This document shows, piece after piece, positions 57,400 to 64,000 of a stretch of 64,000 nt of DNA (its first letter is position 1; each line of letters starts with the position of its first letter). The DNA comes from Eucommia ulmoides. Lineage: Eukaryota > Streptophyta > Magnoliopsida > Garryales > Eucommiaceae. Below the pieces are notes generated by a model. The model worked only from the letters and a program-made list of their open reading frames with translations, was not told the origin of the DNA and did no database searches. A program made the translations under genes and the position numbers. The DNA lies in contig CM028338.1 of assembly GCA_016647705.1 (NCBI GenBank), forward strand, positions 22,279,577-22,343,576, read 5' to 3'.

Positions 57400-58630
57400 G
57401 GTAGAACTTGTTTACCATATTAGCATTAATGGGCTCCGAGAACTCTTCTCCATCCATCTCTTACAGTATCGAGGCCCCATGTCCTAATAGTTTCTTGACG
57501 ACGAACGGTCTTTCCCAGTTTGGCATGAATTTTCCCTTAGCTTTGTCTTAGAATGGGAAGATTTTATTTAGTACCAAGTCGCCCATAGTATAGATTCTTT
57601 GTTGAACTTTCTTATTGTAAGATCTAGTAATCCTTTTTCGATAGCATTGTCCGCGACGTATTGCAACGAGTCTCTTTTTGTCTATCAGGCATAGTTGATT
57701 ATGTCTCTACTGTAGCCATTTTGACCTCACCTAACTCGGCTTCCACTAGAATCCGAAGATAGGGAATTTCCACATCTGTTGGGATCACGACTTCTGTTCC
57801 ATATACTAATGAATATGGTGTGGCTCTAGTAGATGTTATGGCCGATGTTCGATGGGCAATCAAGGAAAATATGAGCATTTCATTCGATTCTTTGTGGTTA
57901 TCTATCATTTTCCTAAGGATGGTCTTGATGTTCTTATTGGCAGCTTCTACTGCTCCATTCATTTTCGACCGGTAGGGTGTGGAATTCCTGTGTTCTACCT
58001 TGAACTGAGTACAAATGGCTTTCATCATACCTCATTTCAGGTTTTGGGTGTTGTCGGAGATCAAGGCTTGAGGTACTTCATAATGTGATAAACTATTTTC
58101 CTTGAAGAATCTCGTTACGGTCCTTTGGGTGACGTAAGCAAGCAAAATTTCCTTTGGCCATTTAGTGAAGTAGTTTATAGATACTGGGATGAATCAACGT
58201 CTACTTGATGCCATCGGCATTATTGGACCTATGACATCCATTTTACACATTGAGAAAGGCCACGGGGCACTAGGCAATGCAAGTATGTCAGGGATACATG
58301 GATCTGGTCACTGTGTAGTTGGCATCTCTAACATCTTCTCATGAAGTTCATACAATCTCCCTCCATGGTCAACTAAAATTGGCCAGTTCGTAAGATCTTC
58401 TTGAATAACATGAATCTACTCATGTGTGGTTTGCACACTCTGCTACGAACCTCTTTTGTGAGTTGTATTAATTCTCGGGTGCCAACACACCTTAATATAC
58501 CCAAGTCCAGTGATCTATTATATAGGGTGTTGCCACTAAGAAAGAATTAGCCCGCTAGTTGTTGAAAGGTTCTCCAACTTAGGATATTGGCTTCTTCTAG
58601 ATATTCTTGATTTCTTAAGAACCTTAGGAT
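57400..58630 (-). pseudogene. Integrase remnant, Tat/Ogre type
   Basis: A minus-strand frame at 57699-58028 contains FKVEHRNSTPYRSKMNGAVE, ATPYSLVYGTEVVIP and VEIPYLRIL. These match the integrase core end of Tat-lineage gypsy elements (STPYRPQ-NG-VEA-NK, PYSLVYG-EAV-P). Positions 57400-57560 keep the NWE-PFVVKK-type C-terminal module. Upstream, near 58250-58330, a zinc-binding-like C-H pattern remains. Integrase would join element DNA to the host chromosome. This copy is a fossil. Confidence 0.82.
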
Positions 58631-58635
58631 ATCTA
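58631..58635. repeat. Target-site duplication (left), ATCTA
   Basis: ATCTA precedes the LTR start at 58636 and is repeated at 63559-63563 after the 3' LTR. Confidence 0.9.
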
Positions 58636-60202
58636 TGATAGGTGTAAATTACCTATGTAAGTTATTTTATATGTTTTAATATGTTTTTATTCTTTTTGTA
58701 TTAGAATAGGTGCGTGGGGTGAAAATGTATGAAATTGGAGCGAAAACGATGTGATCGAATCAAAGCGGACGAAGTTATGGTGGATGAATGAGCAAGGAGG
58801 CAACATTGTGAAATAATCCCACCACCTAGGCATCCAGACCTCTGCCTAGGCTATGAAGATGCTGAGAACATTTCCAAGTCCATCGCCCACTTCTTCGCCA
58901 AGGTGGTCACCAAACCTGCAAAGTCGGTACAGGTGCTGTAACTTCAAGGCTATTTTGGACTATGATTCAATCCTATTTTGGAAACACACAAAACATGGAA
59001 GTCGTATATCTTTTTCTTAGCTTTCCTTAGGTTTTTGAATCACCTCAATCGGAGTTCGGATGAAGAAGTTACAGTCAAAACAAAATGCAAACCTATAGTA
59101 ACTTCGCCTAGGAGAAAATCCGGTAGAAAGTTAACCGACCTAACTTCTCCTAGGAGAAGTTTTCTTTGCCTAGGCGAAAACCTCTGCGCATAATAGATAT
59201 TTTTGAGATATTTTTTGGCCTATTTATGCCCTTATCTCCTCCTCTCTTCCTTCTTCTTCAGCTCCTAAGGCCTTAAGCCATATTTTTGGGTTAGGATAAG
59301 GTATTTTTGAGGGAGAGCTCTCAACCCAAGGTGGAGGATCAATGAGGATGTGATCGATTGACGTTTATAGCAGCAAATCTTCGGATATCGGCTAAGTCGC
59401 TCGTTTCTTCTATTTTTTTTCTTCATTTTGGTAGTTGTTGACAATGTTTAGCTTGTTTTACATTGTATAAACGATTAGGGCCATGAGTTAAACATGGATT
59501 ATAATAGGGATTAACCTATTATTTATGAAAATTTAATTTTGGTTGAATTTGTGTTTCATTTATGGTTGTTCCTTATAATTTCGATTGTGTTGCCGTGTTT
59601 TCTATGATTATATGCTAGTTTAGATATATTGAGAATACGAAGTTTGATACTCGGGAGAGGTAACCCCGGATTCGGACTAGGGATAACACAACACGACAAT
59701 CTAACGACCCGGGAGGGTGTTAGAAAGTGTGCAATCGATGATGTTGGGGCGAGACTCACGTGACCTAGAGTCGTTAAGATGTTGAAGGGGACTTCGGCGT
59801 TGACACGAAGTCATGTATTCCCCTGTCTTATACTCGGAAGAGGTGACGAGGGAGTTTACGAATTGAGATTGTCGGATACGCTAAACGCCGTTAATGTTAA
59901 CTAAAATGAAATCAAACGCATTTAAGTAAATAAAGTTAATCCCTAGGCAATCTACTCCCCTAAACAATCTGAAATTAGTATTTATAGTATAGTTAAATTA
60001 ATTAGTATTTTAGTTTAGTATTAGTATTAAATGAAATTCCATTTTTAGTGTCTAGATAAAATTAGGTTATGACAATCGCGATACTCGATAGTAGTCTCAA
60101 CCAATCCCTGTAGATATGATACCTGACTGAAAGATCTACTATACTAAAACTTGATCCGTAAGCTTGCGGTGAAAGTGACAACGCTTTATTTGCGGCCACC
60201 AA
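58636..60202 (+). repeat. 5' LTR of Athila-like element
   Basis: It starts TGATAGGTGTAAATTACC and ends TTGCGGCCACCA. CGCCTAGGCG-like motifs lie at 58820-58910 and 59103-59180. It shares TTTTTGAATCACCTCAATCG and the CTCGGGAGAGGTAACCCCGG block with the other LTRs. Confidence 0.88.
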
Positions 60203-60208
60203 GTTTTT

Positions 60209-60225
60209 GGCGCTATTGCCGGGGA
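60209..60225 (+). other. Primer-binding site, tRNA-Asp type
   Basis: TGGCGCTATTGCCGGGG differs at two bases from the complement of the plant tRNA-Asp 3' end. Confidence 0.82.
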
Positions 60226-60425
60226 TTGTCTTGTTGATTTTTATTGATATTGGGAGTAAATAACTTGATTTTAATTTAGGCATTTTTGTATATAATTTTC
60301 GTTTGTAGTTTGGTTTTTGTTTTCGGCAGGATGCTTGAAGATGTTAGATCGACAAGTGCTCTTGCGGTTCGATCATTGAATATCTCGCCAGTCTTGAGGG
60401 CCTGGTCGGGCCGAGGACATTAAAT

Positions 60426-60450
60426 TAAGCGCTTCTTGGGATGCAACCTA
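60426..60450 (+). other. Athila landmark block
   Basis: AAGCGCTTCTTGGGATGCAA continues into CCTAGG. It corresponds to 12905-12928. Confidence 0.65.
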
Positions 60451-60492
60451 GGGTCACAAATAAGTTAGATACATCTCCGTCAATTTGAGTCA

Positions 60493-60513
60493 GAGGCGAG
60501 ATCTTCTCGCCTC
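60493..60513 (+). other. Conserved stem-loop of Athila-like elements
   Basis: The arms GAGGCGAGA and TCTCGCCTC form a perfect 9-bp stem around three bases. CCAGGTACGTGTTCTAGA follows directly, as in the other copies. Confidence 0.78.
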
Positions 60514-61279
60514 CCAGGTACGTGTTCTAGACCCATGTCTTCAATATCATGCTATATACTGTCATTGGGATCACTGACGGCTCGTTTTGGATATCACCTG
60601 TTTTAACTTGGTGGTGATGTGTAGTATGTTTTAGTATGTGTTTATGTTATTAATTAAATTTTACTGTTTTTATCATTTGCATGCTTGTTTAGGATTAGTT
60701 TGTTTAGCTTAGTTGTTGTTTTGTGCGGAGTTTTGACGTCATCTGGGCCTTTACCCGATGATAACTCTATCCCCTGATTGTTTTTAGGTCGAGCATAACG
60801 CTCATTCATGTGTGGTTCTGTGTGCTTAACGTATCGTCTTAGTAAAAGTTATTGTAGACACTAAATGCATGAGCACGTAAACTCGATATAATACTATCTA
60901 ATTGATTTAAAACCGATTATCCTTCAATCAATTTCATGACAATAGGGATTCTAGAACTTGATTTGGGGAAATTCGAGGCGAAATCGTTAGGAAGGTTGTT
61001 TAGGAGATATGATTTAGGCATTCATTTGATTGCTTGAGCCTTTTTAAGCTTACCTTGATATATGTTTATCCCTCGTTACCCTGTTGAAGCCTAATAGCCA
61101 TTTCAATTCTGAATACTTAACAAATACCCTAGCCGATTAAAATTTTTCCAAACCTGTATTGCTAAACTGAAGGCACAATTTGAGTAAATCAAGTTAACAT
61201 TTCGCTACTTGATGTGAGCGGTTGGATTTAGGCTGAAATTCTAATTGGTTCGGTATTCGAGTACTCGCTTATCGTATAT

Positions 61280-61410
61280 CGTTCATATGTTTGCACATTC
61301 CTAAAGTTGTAAGAATTCAAATACATTTAGGGGTGTGTTACTTAATCATTTTTTCACACTCCTAAAATTATAGAAATTCGAATGAGTTTGGGGGTGTGTT
61401 AAAAAAAAAA
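61280..61410. repeat. Duplicated CACAYTCCTAAA...TTTRGGGGTGTG inverted repeat
   Basis: Two consecutive units each pair a CACATTCCTAAA/CACACTCCTAAA arm with a TTTAGGGGTGTG/TTTGGGGGTGTG arm. The other Athila-like internal regions carry one such unit (for example near 23620-23670). Confidence 0.6.
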
Positions 61411-62024
61411 TCGTTTCTTTTTGACATGACAAGTGAGTACGTCGTTCTTAATTTATGTTCAGGGTTGTTTCAAAATAAACTATAGAGTTTCAAGTGTGAC
61501 AGTGCCAAGCGATATGCCTTGGGTAACGTTAGGTTAACGACGTTAACTCGTTTTCTATTCAAATTTGCCCTTAGCCATTTTCCCAAAATCGAACCAAGCC
61601 CTAATGATCTTCATGAACCTCTGAGCCTACATTAGTGGAGAATAGATCCCGGCTCAGGCATATGGATTCCCTATACTTAAAAGGTTTTAGTCACGATCTA
61701 TATTTAGGGATAATCCTATCTAATCAATGGATAATTGTATATTTGAGTTTAATCACACACACTTAAACATGATTTGGAATGGCGCTTACAATTTTTGAAC
61801 GTTGAAATTCTAGAACACCAAATGGTGTGATTTATGAACTTGATAGGATTGGGGGTCGATGAGGGAAAAATCCTTCGCCTGGTAGATGATAATCAAAACT
61901 TATACGTTTTCGTTTTTAGCATTTTTCGTTTTTAGTTTTCAATTTCGTAATTAGTTTTTATATTTTCTCGTATTGTGTGGGTGTTTTGCTCTAGGACTAG
62001 TAAAATTCTGAGTTTGGGGGTATT

Positions 62025-63558
62025 TGATAGGTGTAAATTACCTATGTATGTCTAATCCGAATTTGTTAGTTTTCGAGTACGTTTATAGTTATTTTTTATA
62101 TGTTTTTATTCTTTTTGTATTAAAATAGGTGCTTAGGGTGAAAATGTATGAAATCGGAGCGAAAATGTTGTGTTGGAACCAAAGCGGACGAAGTTATGGT
62201 GGATAAATGAGCAAGGAGGCAACATTATGAAATAAGCCCACCGCCTAGGCATCCAGACCTCCGCCTAGGCCGTGAAGATGCTGAAAACATTTCCAAGTCC
62301 ACCGCCTACTTCTTCGCCTAGGTGGTCACCAAACCTGTAAAGCCGGTACAAGTGCTGTAACTTCAAGTTTATTTTCGACTATGATTAAATCCGATTTTGG
62401 AAACACTCAAAATATGGAAGTTGTATATATTTTGCTTAACTTTCCATAGGTTTTTGAATCACCTCAATCAGAGTTCTGATGAAGAAGTTACAGTCAAAAC
62501 AAAATGCAAACCTGCAGTAACATCGCCTAGGCGAAAACCTCTGCGCAGAATAGATATTTTTGAAATATTTTTTAGCCTATTTATACCCTTATCCCTACCT
62601 CTATTCCTTATTCTTCAGATCCTAAAGCCTCAATCCATATTTTAGGGTTAGGATAAGGGATTTTTTAGGGAGAGCTCTCAACCTGAGGTGGAGGATCAAC
62701 GAGGAAGCGATCGATCGACGTTTCTAGCGGCAAATCTTCAGATATTGGCTAAGTCACTCGTTTCTTCTCTTTCTTTTCTTCATTTTGGTAGTTTTTGAGC
62801 ATGTTTAGCTCGTTTTACATTGTATAAACGGTTAGGGCCATGAGTTAAACATGGATTGTAATAGGGATTAATGTATTATTTATGAAAATGTAGTTTTGGT
62901 TGAATTTGTGTTTCGTTTATGGTTGTTCCTTATAATTTCGATTGTGTTGTTGTGTTTTCTATGATTATATGCTAGTTTAGATATATTGAGAATGCAGGGT
63001 TTGATACTTGGGAGAGGTAACCCCGGATTCGGACTAGGGTTAACACAACACGACAATCTAACGACCTGGGAGGGCATTAGAAAATGTGCAATCGATGACG
63101 TTGGGGTGAGAATCACATGACCTAGAGTCGTTAAGACGTTGAGAGGGACTTCGGCATTGACACGAAGTCACGTATTCCCCCGTCTTACACTCGGAAGAGG
63201 TGGCGAGGGAGTTTACGAACCGAGATTTTTGGATACACCGAACGCCATTAGTTTTAACTAAAACGAAATTAAACACATTTAAGTAAATAAAGATAATCCC
63301 TAGGCAATCTACTCCCCCAAACAATCTGAAATTAGTATTTATAGTATAGTTAACTTAATTAGTATTTTAGTTTAGTATTAGTATTAAATGAAATTCCATT
63401 TTTAGCGTCTAGATAAAATTAGGTTATGACAATCATGATACTCAATAGTAATCTCAACCAATCCATGTGGATACGATACCTAACCGAAAGATCCACTATA
63501 CTAAGACTTGATCCGTAAGCTTGCGGTGAAAGTGGCAACGCTTTATTTGTGGCCACCA
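62025..63558 (+). repeat. 3' LTR of Athila-like element
   Basis: It starts TGATAGGTGTAAATTACC after a GAGTTTGGGGGTATT tract and ends GTGGCCACCA, followed by ATCTA. Confidence 0.88.
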
Positions 63559-63563
63559 ATCTA

Positions 63564-64000
63564 CGTCCCAAGGTTTCTCGTCCTCTTTAGCGTCTACCTG
63601 ATTGCAATGAGCTGGTTGCCTGTGTATCCTGACAGACCAAAATCTCTTCATCTTCGTCATTGATCACTGATATCATGGATGACAATGTTGCAAGGGCATC
63701 AGGGAAATCATTCTTAAGCTATAGTACGTGTTCAAATTAGATTTTTAAGAATGATTCACAAAGGTCGAGTAGGAAGTTGTTCTACCGGATCATTTTGGCA
63801 TCTTTTATCGCGTATTTGCTGGTGATCTAGTTTATGATCAACTCTAAGTCCCTATATACTATCAGTTCTTTGATTTTCAAGTTCCTGGCTAACTCTAAAC
63901 CCATAATGAAAGCTTCGTACTCCGCGGGGTTGTTAGTGTTGGTGAACTTTAGCTTAGCAACGACTAGAAAGTGTTGACCTTGTTGAGAGATTAGGAGGGC
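63564..64000 (-). pseudogene. RNase H remnant, Tat/Ogre type (runs off window)
   Basis: The minus strand over 63830-63980 keeps the pattern LKFTNTNNPAEYEAFIMGLE followed by LKIKELIVY-D-ELI. This is the RNase H segment of Tat-lineage pol (TNN-AEYEA---GL, D-SLI). RNase H would remove the RNA template during reverse transcription. The copy continues beyond 64000 and is a fossil. Confidence 0.75.

Larger units (their letters stand above)
58636..63558 (+). mobile_element. Athila-like non-autonomous element, CCTAGG subfamily, both ends present
   Basis: The parts are a 5' LTR (58636-60202), a tRNA-Asp primer site (60209-60225), an internal region of 1.8 kb (60203-62024) and a 3' LTR (62025-63558). 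A 5-bp duplication flanks it. The internal region has no gag or pol. It keeps the landmark block, the stem-loop and the GAGTTTGGGGGTATT tract. LTR differences look fewer than in the element at 20292-25710, so it is probably younger. It interrupts an Ogre-like pol. Confidence 0.9.
53521..64000 (-). mobile_element. Ogre-like element, minus strand, pol and 3' part
   Basis: Reading from high to low coordinates, the parts are RNase H (63564-64000, running off the window), integrase (57400-58630, split from RNase H by the nested element at 58636-63558), the 3' internal repeat region (53734-57100) and an LTR-end remnant (53521-53733). Its repeat region matches the plus-strand element's 27800-33370, inverted. 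It is the only element here with recognisable pol. It is broken many times. Confidence 0.75.

Overview
This is intergenic DNA from a flowering plant, most likely a eudicot, built almost entirely of old, nested retrotransposons. I found no intact host gene, rRNA, tRNA or CRISPR array. The assignment rests on Ty3/gypsy elements whose primer-binding sites match plant tRNA-Arg and tRNA-Asp 3' ends, on Tat/Ogre-type LTRs of about 4.4 kb, on Athila-type landmarks, and on Copia-like LTRs starting TGTTGA/TGTTAA. All elements look broken many times over. Coordinates below are extents and parts of fossils; similarity and age statements are by eye.

Layout. 1-432: gypsy leader and gag-start fragment. 433-3557: AT-rich DNA with a 121-bp tandem repeat (811-1230) and an inverted-repeat-bounded segment with an exon/intron-like interior (2019-2806). 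3558-6748: two Copia-like LTRs head to head. 6749-10654: two consecutive minus-strand Ogre-like LTR pieces. 10655-14327: Athila-like non-autonomous element. 14328-15234: Copia-like LTR. 15235-39802: a plus-strand Ogre-like element or composite. It has a 5' LTR, tRNA-Arg primer site and gag remnant, then an Athila-like element nested at 20292-25710 (target duplication CTAAT). Repeat arrays and an antisense-ORF block follow, then a solo Athila-like LTR at 33382-34783 (target duplication GCCAG), and a 4.4-kb 3' LTR. 39803-42584: 5' part of a minus-strand Ogre-like element into which the previous LTR abuts. 42626-53520: a second minus-strand Ogre-like element whose gag region holds an Athila-like element (43754-48866). 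53521-64000: a third minus-strand Ogre-like element with integrase and RNase H, split by an Athila-like element at 58636-63558 (target duplication ATCTA).

The Athila-like elements form two subfamilies. One has ACCGCTGCAGCGGT-type palindromes in the LTR and keeps a gag remnant; the other has CCGCCTAGGCGG-type palindromes and no gag. All four elements with an internal region share a tRNA-Asp primer site, an AAGCGCTTCTTGGGAGGCAA-type block, a following stem-loop and a short G-rich tract before the 3' LTR. They lack recognisable reverse transcriptase or integrase, so any movement must have depended on proteins from elsewhere.

The most interesting signals are RNA- or DNA-structure-like. First, a module of about 65 bp with two adjacent hairpins recurs at least twenty times in Ogre-like LTRs and 3' internal regions; its stem sequences change together between copies. 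Second, a tandem-duplicated ~120-bp two-hairpin block lies downstream of the TATA box of Ogre-like LTRs. Third, the Athila-like stem-loop is conserved. GC-rich or symmetric palindromes in the upstream part of four different LTR families are a further common theme.
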